Notes: a model not told the origin generated them from the sequence alone. Shown: positions 1 through 5,226, counted from the stretch's first letter. The stretch: DNA of 5,505 nt from Actinomycetes bacterium (GCA_021808665.1 JAKBBA010000192.1:1-5505), one strand, 5' to 3'. A program made the numbers and translations.

Positions 1-120
1 GTGGCGCTGCTGGCGGACTTCGTCGAGGATGACCCGCAGGCGGCGACCGTCAGCGGTACGAGGGCTGTCGCTGCGATCGCCCACTTGCGGGCGCTCCGGC
101 GGGACTTGATGTTGGGGCAT

Positions 121-131
121 GCAACAGTTGC
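121..131. repeat. Left-end short palindrome GCAAC-A-GTTGC
   Basis: A perfect 5-bp inverted repeat with a single central base begins 3 bp inside the inferred left boundary. Subterminal recombinase-binding sites are expected here in IS607 elements, so it is a candidate TnpA site. No identical palindrome is seen at the right end, and an 11-bp palindrome can arise by chance. Confidence 0.35.
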
Positions 132-153
132 TGTCTCTACACGCGATGACATT

Positions 154-171
154 CAATATCATGTTATATTG
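154..171 (+). promoter_or_regulatory. AT-rich inverted repeat overlapping the tnpA promoter
   Basis: CAATAT-CATGTT-ATATTG is a perfect 6-bp inverted repeat in an otherwise GC-rich window. Its right arm overlaps TATATT (165-170), a good -10 element. That -10 lies 6 bp before the GTG of tnpA (177), so the transcript would start at or almost at the start codon. No Shine-Dalgarno sequence precedes the GTG, which fits leaderless translation, common in actinobacteria. No clear -35 is seen. The palindrome could be a TnpA-binding site that both marks the left end and represses tnpA. The palindrome and -10 are seen; binding is inference. Confidence 0.5.
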
Positions 172-176
172 TAGGT

Positions 177-755
177 GTGAACCTCGCAGAGTGGGCCGAG
201 TCGCGACGTGTTGCCCGAGTCACGGCCTATCGCTGGCTCCGGGACGGCGAGCTCCCTGTCCCCGCTCGTAAGGTCGGCGGTCTCATTCTTGTCGACCCGC
301 GGAGCGACGTGCCGTCCGGCCAGACGGTGCTGTACGGGTGCGTGTCGTCCGCCGGCCAGAAGGTAGACCTGGATCGCCAGGTGGCACGCGTCGCCACATG
401 GGCGACCTCGCAGGCGGTGAGCGTTGACCCGGTGGTTGCCGAGGTCGGCTCTGCCTTGGACGGGCGTCGCGGGAAGTTCCTCGCGCTGCTGCGCAATCCG
501 TCCGTAGCTAGGATCGTCGTCGAGCACCGTGACCGTTTCGCCAGGTTCGCCGTCGACTACGTGGGGGCGGCGCTCGCTGCGCAGGGACGCGAGCTCGTGG
601 TTGTGGACCCCGCCGAGGTGGACGACGACCTTGTTCGGGACATGGCGGGGATCCTCACATCCTTGTGCACGCGGCTCTACGGTAAGCGAGCGTCAGCCAA
701 CCGGGCCAAGCGAGCGGTAGCGGCTGCCTGCGCGCCACTCGGGGATGACCGGTGA
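177..755 (+). CDS. tnpA: IS607-family transposase TnpA (serine recombinase)
   Basis: 192 residues, the usual IS607 TnpA length. Residues 1-40 form a MerR/excisionase-like helix-turn-helix (MNLAEWAESR...TAYRWLRDGELPVPARKVGG) for end binding. Residues 50-175 are the serine-recombinase catalytic domain: the nucleophile is Ser57 in LYGCVSSAGQ, followed by LDRQV, the EHRDRFARF motif with Asp119, Arg120 and Arg123, and the C-terminal LVRDM...LTSLCTRLYGKR..NRAKRA signature of the family. The catalytic domain follows the DNA-binding domain, the reverse of resolvases, as is typical here. The oddity is Cys55 where family members have Arg (YARVSS); that Arg corresponds to the active-site Arg8 of gamma-delta resolvase, so activity may be impaired. 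GTG at 177 is chosen because it gives the full HTH and sits just after a -10 element. The stop overlaps tnpB by 4 bp, so translation is probably coupled. Confidence 0.95.
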   Translation: MNLAEWAESRRVARVTAYRWLRDGELPVPARKVGGLILVDPRSDVPSGQTVLYGCVSSAGQKVDLDRQVARVATWATSQAVSVDPVVAEVGSALDGRRGKFLALLRNPSVARIVVEHRDRFARFAVDYVGAALAAQGRELVVVDPAEVDDDLVRDMAGILTSLCTRLYGKRASANRAKRAVAAACAPLGDDR

Positions 756-2368
756 GCGCAACGTCGATGCTGGTGGAGATGCGGACCGTCAGCCAGGCGG
801 CCAGGGTGGCGGCAGCGACGGGCGGCGTCCATCTAGCGGGGAGCCCCGATCGGTTCGGGAACCCGCGCATGTCTCGCCGAGTGGACGTAGGGCCGGATTT
901 CGAGACGCAGCGGGCGGCGGTGGAGTCGGTGTCTGTGTTGTTCTGCCTGTTCGCGCAGACGGGGGAAACGCTGTCCCGAGTGCCGTCCGGCTGGACGGTG
1001 ACGGGGGCCAGCTTCGAGGTGGAGTGGCCGCGTGAACCTGAGCGGGCATCGCTGGTCCGTTCGCATTTCGGGGCCCGCAGGTACGCGTACAACTGGGCGC
1101 TGGCCCACGTGAAGAAGGACATGGACGCCAAGGCCACCGACGCTGACCACGAGTCGGCTGCCTGGAGCCTGCAGGCGCTGCGCAGGCGGTGGAATCAGGT
1201 CAAGGTCGAGGTCGCCCCGTGGTGGGCCGAGAACTCGAAGGAGTGCTACAGCTCAGGGATAGACGACCTGGTCACGGCACTGTCGAACTGGCGGCAGTCG
1301 AAAGACGGGAAACGAAAGGGCAAGAAGGTCGGGTTCCCCCGGTTCCGGTCAAAGAGACAAGATCACGGTAGGGTCAGGTTCACCACCGGAACGATGCGCT
1401 TCGAAGCCGACCGGCGCACCATCGTCGTCCCGGTCATAGGCGGCCTACGCTCGAAGGAGAACACCCGGCTGGTAGAGCGGCCCCTCGCTGCTGGCCGGGC
1501 ACGGATCTTGAACATGACGCTGTCTGAGCGGTGGGGGCAGCTGTTCGTGTCGGTCAACTACGCTATTCGCACATCGTCCACACGCCGGGTGGCGAAGCCG
1601 GGAGTCCGTGCCGGTGTGGACGTTGGCCTGCGGACGCTGGCCACGGTGGCCGACAGCGAAGCCAACATCGTCGAGTTCACCAACCCCGCGCCTTTGCGGG
1701 CCACTCTCACCGAGCGGCGTAGGGCGGGAAGGCGAATGTCTCGGCGTATACCCGGCTCCAACGGTCATGAGGCGGCGAAAACCAAGATCGCCTCGCTCGA
1801 CCGCCGTGCCGTGCACCTGCGTCGAGAAGCGTGGCACCAGCTCACTACCTGGCTGGCCGCCACATACAGCGAGGTCGTCGTCGAGGACCTCGACATAGCG
1901 GCGATGAAGCGGTCCATGGGCAGGCGAGCATTCCGGCGCTCTGTCTCTGATGCCGCGATCGGGATGTTCCGCCCAATGCTCGCCTACAAGATGGACAGGC
2001 GTGGGAACACTCCGACCGTAGCGGATCGCTGGTATCCCTCCAGCCAGATCCATCACGGCTGCGGATGCCGGCTCGTCGCTGCGACCAAGTTGGCGAAGGT
2101 GCTCACATGCGCCGTTACCGGCGAAGCAGTCGACCGCGACCACAACGCGGCCAAGAACCTCCGCGACTGGCCGGAGACACAAGCCAGTCCTGGACCAGTC
2201 GGGTCCAGCGTCCCAGCGGACACCCAGGCCGCCCCCAGCGGCGGTACAGACCCTGGCTCGGCTCACGAGAACACTCATGGGCGGAGGAGCAACCATAAGA
2301 CCTCGACGCAAGTCCGGGCGCGTTGCGGTGAGACGAGAATCCAAACCCCGCAAGGGGACGCCGCATGA
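752..2368 (+). CDS. tnpB: IS607-family TnpB, RNA-guided RuvC nuclease family
   Basis: 538 residues. Homology to TnpB starts near residue 88 (SFEVEWPREPERASLVRSHF then GARRYAYNWALAHVK), followed by the wedge/REC-type region (WNQVKVEVAPWWAENSKE, KRKGKKVGFPRFRSKR, VRFTTGTMRF). The split RuvC domain shows Asp290 (GVDVGLRTLATV), Glu378 (VVVEDLDI) and Asp463 (DRDHNAAKNL), so the nuclease triad is complete. The zinc knuckle between RuvC-II and III is altered: CxxC...CxxC reads His434-x-x-Cys437 and Cys453-x-x-Thr456. Residues 1-87 are an unusually long N-terminal extension with normal coding bias. The tail after residue 470 is Pro/Gly/Thr rich and probably overlaps the omegaRNA. GTG 752 overlaps the tnpA stop (GTGA), with GGGGA at 741-745 as a plausible ribosome site. 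TnpB cleaves DNA matching its guide and helps keep the element after excision. If the boundary at 2357 is right, the last three codons and stop come from flanking DNA. Confidence 0.93.
   Translation: MSATSMLVEMRTVSQAARVAAATGGVHLAGSPDRFGNPRMSRRVDVGPDFETQRAAVESVSVLFCLFAQTGETLSRVPSGWTVTGASFEVEWPREPERASLVRSHFGARRYAYNWALAHVKKDMDAKATDADHESAAWSLQALRRRWNQVKVEVAPWWAENSKECYSSGIDDLVTALSNWRQSKDGKRKGKKVGFPRFRSKRQDHGRVRFTTGTMRFEADRRTIVVPVIGGLRSKENTRLVERPLAAGRARILNMTLSERWGQLFVSVNYAIRTSSTRRVAKPGVRAGVDVGLRTLATVADSEANIVEFTNPAPLRATLTERRRAGRRMSRRIPGSNGHEAAKTKIASLDRRAVHLRREAWHQLTTWLAATYSEVVVEDLDIAAMKRSMGRRAFRRSVSDAAIGMFRPMLAYKMDRRGNTPTVADRWYPSSQIHHGCGCRLVAATKLAKVLTCAVTGEAVDRDHNAAKNLRDWPETQASPGPVGSSVPADTQAAPSGGTDPGSAHENTHGRRSNHKTSTQVRARCGETRIQTPQGDAA
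2190..2357 (+). ncRNA. Candidate omegaRNA (reRNA) scaffold at the tnpB 3' end
   Basis: In TnpB systems the guide RNA scaffold comes from the 3' end of tnpB and the element's right end, and the guide is the flanking DNA just beyond. Here the tail is rich in stems: CTGGACC/GGTCCAG (2190-2196 with 2202-2208, 5-nt loop); CCAGG/CCTGG (2224-2228 with 2252-2256) enclosing CCGC/GCGG (2229-2232 with 2238-2241); and last CCCC-GCAA-GGGG (2346-2357), a perfect stem closed by a GNRA-type tetraloop, ending at the inferred boundary. The matching protein segment is low complexity, as if constrained by RNA rather than protein. The predicted guide would begin at 2358 (acgccgcatgactgatcg). The 5' limit is arbitrary. 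The hairpins are seen; function is inferred from the family. Confidence 0.55.
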
Positions 2369-2389
2369 CTGATCGCTATAGATCACTCA
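2366..2389. terminator. Palindrome between convergent stops, possible bidirectional terminator
   Basis: TGATC-GCTATA-GATCA (2370-2385) is a perfect 5-bp inverted repeat, extended to 9-bp arms over 2366-2389 with one C-C mismatch. Its right arm contains the kduI stop (TCA at 2383-2385, minus strand). Its left arm contains a TGA (2370-2372) that would be the stop of the gene rebuilt by excising the transposon. No T-tract follows on either strand, so intrinsic termination would be weak. Confidence 0.35.
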
Positions 2390-3213
2390 GCGGCAACGGT
2401 ACCCGTCACCACCAGGTCCATGTCCATGTCGTTGTAGGCGAGGTTCTCGCCGCCGGTCGACCAGACGAACCGGTAGGGGGCGGTTCCGGCCCCGGTGTGG
2501 ATGGACCACGGTGGGCTTATCACAGCCTCCTTGTCTGCGAGGATGAGGCTCCGGGTGGCGTCGGGCCTGCCGCAGAGGTGCACGACGCGTTCGCCTTCTG
2601 GGACACCGAAGTAGAGGTAGATCTCAGTGCGCCGCTCGTGGGTGTGACACGGCATCGTGTTCCAGACGCTCCCCGGTTCGAGTGTCGTGATCCCGAACGC
2701 CAGCTCGCAGGAGGCGATCCCGTCCTCGTGGACGTACTTGCGCAACGTCCGGGCGCTGGCGCGACCGGCGTCGCCGATGCGGTGAGTTTCGACGTCGCCG
2801 CGGGAAACTTTTTCCGTAGGTCGACTCTCGTGGGCGGGTGCCGACACGAAATAATACGAGGCGCTGTCGCCTTGCAGGTCTATCGAACGGGCGCCTTTGC
2901 CCACGTAGAGCGCGTCCTCCTCGACCATCGGGTAGTCGGTGCCGTCGACGGAGATCGAACCTTCGCCTTCGAGGCACGCGATCGCTATCTCGCGTCGATC
3001 GCAGAAGCGCACGGAGCGGATCTCGTCGGGTGCGTCGAGTTGGATGTCGCGGCCGGACGGCACCACCCCTCCGATGACGAGCCGGTCGGACAGAGACATC
3101 GCCATGCGAGCCTCGCCGGGAGCGAACAAGCCTTCGACAACGAAACGCTCCCGCAGCTCCTGCGGGGAAAGCCGGGCCATCTCCTCAGGGTGAGTTGCAT
3201 ACCGAACGTCCAT
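2383..3213 (-). CDS. kduI: 5-dehydro-4-deoxy-D-glucuronate isomerase (KduI)
   Basis: 276 residues, matching the family (278 in E. coli). A cytosolic zinc cupin enzyme that converts 5-keto-4-deoxyuronate, released from unsaturated uronates, to 3-deoxy-D-glycero-2,5-hexodiulosonate, the substrate of KduD. Family landmarks run the whole length: MDVRYATHPEE at the N-terminus, DRLVIGGVVP (43-52), DALYVGKGA (100-108), APAHESRPTEKV (125-136), NTMPCHTHERRTEIYLYF (185-202), AVISPPWSIHTGAGT (230-244) and MVGEN-like STGGEN. The zinc ligands are all present: His190, His192, Glu197 and His239, equivalent to E. coli 196, 198, 203 and 245. ATG at 3213 is preceded by AGGAGGA with 7-nt spacing. It is divergent from kduD and iclR across 100 bp and converges on the transposon, whose tnpB stop is 14 bp away. 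The reading frame is intact; the C-terminus (VVTGTVAAE) is not obviously altered by the insertion. Confidence 0.97.
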   Translation of the reverse strand: MDVRYATHPEEMARLSPQELRERFVVEGLFAPGEARMAMSLSDRLVIGGVVPSGRDIQLDAPDEIRSVRFCDRREIAIACLEGEGSISVDGTDYPMVEEDALYVGKGARSIDLQGDSASYYFVSAPAHESRPTEKVSRGDVETHRIGDAGRASARTLRKYVHEDGIASCELAFGITTLEPGSVWNTMPCHTHERRTEIYLYFGVPEGERVVHLCGRPDATRSLILADKEAVISPPWSIHTGAGTAPYRFVWSTGGENLAYNDMDMDLVVTGTVAAE

Positions 3214-3220
3214 AAAGAAA

Positions 3221-3227
3221 TCCTCCT
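3221..3227 (-). promoter_or_regulatory. kduI ribosome binding site
   Basis: AGGAGGA on the minus strand, 7 nt before the kduI ATG, is close to a perfect anti-16S match and fixes the start. The palindrome at 3228-3244 lies immediately upstream, so a bound protein there could also block this site. Confidence 0.85.
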
Positions 3228-3244
3228 ATTCCGTCTGACGGGAT
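3228..3244. promoter_or_regulatory. Candidate operator for the IclR-family regulator
   Basis: ATTCCGTC-T-GACGGGAT is a 17-bp palindrome with 7 of 8 base pairs matching around one central base. It is the best dyad in the kduI/kduD gap. It lies in the kduI leader, downstream of its predicted promoter and just upstream of the predicted kduD promoter (3249-3277), where a local repressor could block both. IclR-family proteins bind short palindromes near their own or neighbouring genes. The dyad is seen; the partner is inferred from the adjacent regulator gene. Confidence 0.5.
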
Positions 3245-3248
3245 ACAC

Positions 3249-3277
3249 TTGCACTCTAGCGGGACAGTTCTTACAGT
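3249..3277 (+). promoter_or_regulatory. Predicted kduD-iclR promoter
   Basis: TTGCAC (3249-3254) and TACAGT (3272-3277) are separated by 17 bp, a weak sigma70-like match (3/6 and 4/6). Transcription would start near 3284, upstream of the AAGGGGG site at 3298. The -10 overlaps one copy of the direct repeat ACAGTT (3264-3269 and 3273-3278), and an 8-bp palindrome TCAATTGA (3279-3286) follows. These are alternative regulator sites. AT content is higher here than in the surrounding genes. Confidence 0.4.
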
Positions 3278-3299
3278 TTCAATTGATGACCAATGTCAA
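3270..3299 (-). promoter_or_regulatory. Predicted kduI promoter
   Basis: On the minus strand a consensus -35 TTGACA (3299-3294) is followed after 18 bp by TGTAAG (3275-3270), a 4/6 match to the -10. The leader would be about 50 nt and would carry the 17-bp palindrome and the strong ribosome site. It faces and overlaps the predicted kduD promoter, so the two transcripts would compete or be co-repressed. Confidence 0.5.
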
Positions 3300-3304
3300 G
3301 GGGG
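3298..3304 (+). promoter_or_regulatory. kduD ribosome binding site, decides the start
   Basis: AAGGGGG lies 9 nt upstream of GTG 3314. The alternative in-frame ATG at 3293 lies upstream of this site, has no Shine-Dalgarno sequence of its own and would sit within about 10 nt of the predicted transcription start. GTG 3314 is therefore preferred. Confidence 0.6.
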
Positions 3305-3313
3305 TACCCTCCG

Positions 3314-4090
3314 GTGAGCTCCTCGCAGTGGTTGCTCGACGAGTTCGGCCTGAAGGGCCGGACGGCGTTGGTGACCGGGGCCCGGTCAGGCATCGGCCGG
3401 GCATCGGCTGTCGCCTTGGCGCGTGCCGGCGCCGACCTTGTGCTCGTCGGGCGCAGCGCCGACGGTCTGGCGGACGTCGAGCGCGAGGTCTCCGAGTTCG
3501 GTGTGTCGGTCCGCTCGGTAGGGCTCGACCTGGGCGACCTCGACGCAGTCAAGGACGTCGCCAGCCGGCTGGCCCAGGACGGGGCGATCGACATCGTGGT
3601 CAACAACGCCGGCAGCATCTTCCGGGCACCGTTGCAAGGCCAGGGCGGCGAGCACTGGCGTGGCGTCATGACCGTCAACCTCGACTCTGTCGTCGAGCTC
3701 ACCCTTCCCATAGCGGCGTCGATGATCGAAAAGGGCTTCGGTAAAGTCGTCAACGTGGCATCGCTGCTGTCATTTCAGGGGGGGATCAACGTCGCGGGCT
3801 ACACGGCAAGCAAGCACGGCCTTGCCGGTCTGACCAAGGCCATGGCCAACGAGTGGTCCCCGCTAGGTGTCAACGTCAATGCCATCGCCCCCGGCTACAT
3901 CGACACTGCCAACACGGCGCCTCTCAAAGCAGACGCCGTGCGCTCGGCGGACATCTCCAAGCGGATCCCGGCGGGGCGGTGGGGGAGTCCTGAGGACATC
4001 GCGAGCGCAGTTGTTTTCCTATGCTCGAACGCAGCGCGATACATCCACGGTCACGTGCTCGTCGTCGACGGCGGGTGGATGGCCAGGTGA
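3314..4090 (+). CDS. kduD: 2-dehydro-3-deoxy-D-gluconate 5-dehydrogenase, SDR family (KduD)
   Basis: 258 residues from GTG 3314 (265 from ATG 3293); E. coli KduD is 253. A cytosolic short-chain dehydrogenase that reduces the KduI product to 2-keto-3-deoxygluconate with NAD(P)H. Numbering from GTG 3314, the classical SDR motifs are complete: nucleotide-binding TGARSGIG (21-28), Asp-Leu at 71-73, NNAG (97-100), Asn122, catalytic Ser150, Tyr163 and Lys167 (YTASK). The segments LSFQGGINVAGYTASK, MANEW, VNVNAIAPGYIDTANT, RIPAGRWGSPEDI and the ending DGGWMAR are specifically KduD-like, separating it from generic FabG enzymes. It is divergent from kduI and its stop overlaps iclR by 4 bp (GTGA), so enzyme and regulator are probably translated together. 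GC-rich coding bias matches kduI. Confidence 0.93.
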   Translation: MSSSQWLLDEFGLKGRTALVTGARSGIGRASAVALARAGADLVLVGRSADGLADVEREVSEFGVSVRSVGLDLGDLDAVKDVASRLAQDGAIDIVVNNAGSIFRAPLQGQGGEHWRGVMTVNLDSVVELTLPIAASMIEKGFGKVVNVASLLSFQGGINVAGYTASKHGLAGLTKAMANEWSPLGVNVNAIAPGYIDTANTAPLKADAVRSADISKRIPAGRWGSPEDIASAVVFLCSNAARYIHGHVLVVDGGWMAR

Positions 4091-5052
4091 GCGCCCAGCC
4101 CGCACCCGCCTCGCCCGCCGCAAGCAGGGGGGTCCCCTCCTCGCCCGCGTCGCCCGCGTCGCCCGCGTCGCCCGCGTCGCCCGCGTCGCCCGCCCCACGC
4201 GCTTCGCCTCCGGCGACTCCCGCTAGCGGGGTGCCGGCTGCGCCGCTCCCGGCGGTCGCGGTCCCGGCGGTTGCGGTCCCACGAGGCGGCCGGGATGAGA
4301 CCGACGGCCGTCAGAGTTTCAACGCGATAGCCAAGGTAGTGGCAGTCGTCGAGGCTCTGGCCAGCGAAAGCAAGGTCTCCCAGATCGCCCGGACTACCGG
4401 CCTCGCTACGTCGACGGTGCACAGGATCCTTCAAGGTCTCGTCGAGGTCGGGTGGAGCCAGGAAACCAACGATCGGGGATACCGGCTCGGCACCCGCCTT
4501 CTGACGATAACCGCGCGTGCCGACACGACCTCGTTTCTCGCGGACGTCGCCATGCCGTTTCTTCGCGAGCTCAGGGACCAGTCGGCTTACACCGTCCATC
4601 TGGCCGTCCGCCAAGGCGACGAGGCGATCTATATCGCCAAGCTCGACGGGCCGAAGGCCTACCAGATGCGCTCCCACGTCGGTCTCACCGTCCCACTCCA
4701 CTGCACTTCAGTCGGCAAGGCCATGCTCGCCGGCGCCAGCGAGGACGAGGTTCGGGCGATGGCGTTGCGGACCGGTCTCCCGGCGCGAACCGAGAACACT
4801 TTCACCGACGTCGACGCGCTCTGCGAGGAGTTGAACGTGGTGAGGGCTTGCGGTTACGCGGTGGACGAGCAGGAGAACGAAGGCAATATCCGCTGCATCG
4901 GAGCGAAGATCACCGCCCGCCACGGCCTGCTGGCGGGCGTCAGCGTGTCGTCGCTGACATTCGATCTGAACAACCGCCAGGTGGGACGCGTCGCCAAGCT
5001 GGTCGTGGCGACTGCGAACAAGATCAGCTCAGAGCTCGGGAACCCGGTCTAG
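4087..5052 (+). CDS. IclR-family transcriptional regulator, probable KdgR-like uronate regulator
   Basis: 321 residues from GTG 4087, which overlaps the kduD TGA; a weak GGTGGA lies 7 nt upstream. The frame is open further up to ATG 4021, but that would read through kduD. Residues 1-75 are a disordered Pro/Ala/Ser tail containing SPA repeats and a PAVAV duplication. Residues 77-141 form the winged helix-turn-helix (SFNAIAKVVAVVEAL, VSQIARTTGLATSTVHRILQGLVEVGW, YRLGTRLL). Residues 150-317 are the IclR effector domain (FLRELRDQSAYTVHLAV, VPLHCTSVGKAMLA, GYAVDEQENEGNIRCIGAKI, LAGVSVSS). The effector domain would sense a small acid. From its position with kduD and kduI I infer 2-keto-3-deoxygluconate or a related uronate derivative, as for KdgR, but the ligand cannot be read from sequence. 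A later GTG at 4231 (residue 49) would remove most of the tail and is the main alternative start. Confidence 0.9.
   Translation: MSAQPAPASPAASRGVPSSPASPASPASPASPASPAPRASPPATPASGVPAAPLPAVAVPAVAVPRGGRDETDGRQSFNAIAKVVAVVEALASESKVSQIARTTGLATSTVHRILQGLVEVGWSQETNDRGYRLGTRLLTITARADTTSFLADVAMPFLRELRDQSAYTVHLAVRQGDEAIYIAKLDGPKAYQMRSHVGLTVPLHCTSVGKAMLAGASEDEVRAMALRTGLPARTENTFTDVDALCEELNVVRACGYAVDEQENEGNIRCIGAKITARHGLLAGVSVSSLTFDLNNRQVGRVAKLVVATANKISSELGNPV
4141..4194 (+). repeat. 9-bp tandem repeat coding SPA in the regulator's N-terminal tail
   Basis: Five exact tandem copies of TCGCCCGCG (4141-4185) are followed by a sixth with one change (TCGCCCGCC, 4186-4194). Each unit codes Ser-Pro-Ala, so copy-number change keeps the reading frame. 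Perfect identity of five copies points to recent slippage expansion. Confidence 0.93.
4249..4278 (+). repeat. 15-bp tandem duplication coding PAVAV twice
   Basis: CCGGCGGTCGCGGTC (4249-4263) is followed directly by the same 15-mer with one C to T change (4264-4278). It codes PAVAV-PAVAV at residues 55-64 of the IclR-family protein, part of the same low-complexity tail. Confidence 0.85.
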
Positions 5053-5091
5053 CTCGCGCCGCCGCGTCGGTAGCGGGTGACCGTCAAATTT

Positions 5092-5226
5092 GGTCAGGAT
5101 TTTCAAGTTGGAAAACGTTTGTACCAAAAAGTGCGTTTCCTAAGCGAGGGCTGGTACAGGATTTTTTGGGAACGAAGATCGTGTACCAAAAAGTGCGAAA
5201 AAACGCTTCAAATGGTCAGACGTTTC
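5092..5226 (+). repeat. Degenerate direct repeats with 61-bp period
   Basis: GGTCAGGATTTT begins at 5092, GGTACAGGATTTT (one extra A) at 5153 and GGTCAGACGTTTC at 5214, exactly 61 bp apart. Within the first two units the 16-mer TGTACCAAAAAGTGCG recurs without change at 5120-5135 and 5182-5197. The sequence between these blocks has diverged. The equal spacing suggests two and a half tandem units or an array of protein-binding sites on about six turns of helix. Confidence 0.7.

Larger units (their letters stand above)
1..174 (+). pseudogene. 3' part of an unidentified gene, probably truncated by the IS607 element
   Basis: Frame 1 is open from the first base to a TAG at 172-174 (57 codons). Codons 1-39 almost all end in G or C, as in a real gene of this genome. 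From about position 118 the bias collapses (cat gca aca gtt gct ... caa tat cat gtt ata ttg), so the last 18 codons are probably transposon left-end sequence read by chance. The visible protein is helical-looking and Ala/Arg/Leu rich (AAIAHLRALRRDLML). I do not recognise the family. The start lies outside the window. Joining GGGG at 114-117 to GGGG at 2354-2357 gives an alternative ending, Thr-Pro-His-Asp then TGA at 2370-2372, only 10 bp from the convergent kduI stop. The insertion would therefore have changed only the last few residues, and the gene may still work. Coding is fairly sure for 1-117; the truncation is inference. Confidence 0.5.
118..2357 (+). mobile_element. IS607-family insertion sequence (tnpA + tnpB), boundaries inferred
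   Basis: The element is identified by a serine-recombinase TnpA with an N-terminal MerR-like helix-turn-helix, followed in a 4-bp overlap by TnpB. This pair and order is the hallmark of IS607. The left boundary is placed where the interrupted gene loses codon bias, right after GGGG 114-117. The right boundary is placed after GGGG 2354-2357, the 3' arm of a hairpin at the end of tnpB. IS607 elements make no target duplication and are associated with GG at their junctions, so identical G runs at both ends fit. The exact crossover cannot be assigned within the four Gs. A right end lying slightly beyond the tnpB stop (up to about 2382) is the main alternative. There are no long terminal inverted repeats, as expected for the family. 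Element identity is near certain; the ends are moderate. Confidence 0.8.

Noticed and set aside
1445..2386. 313-codon minus-strand open frame opposite tnpB
   Set aside because: It is antisense to conserved RuvC and tail segments of tnpB, with no recognisable motifs and no ribosome site worth noting.
2365..3744. 459-codon plus-strand open frame opposite kduI and running into kduD
   Set aside because: It is the GC-bias shadow of kduI, which has full-length family similarity, all zinc ligands and a strong ribosome site. The translation is Arg/Gly-rich nonsense towards its end.
3271..3753. Minus-strand open frame opposite kduD
   Set aside because: Its composition is dominated by Ser/Arg/Thr/Ala from reading a GC-rich gene backwards. 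It also crosses the kduI promoter.
4141..4194. CRISPR or regulatory iterons
   Set aside because: The 9-bp units are directly adjacent and in frame, coding Ser-Pro-Ala. This is a coding microsatellite.
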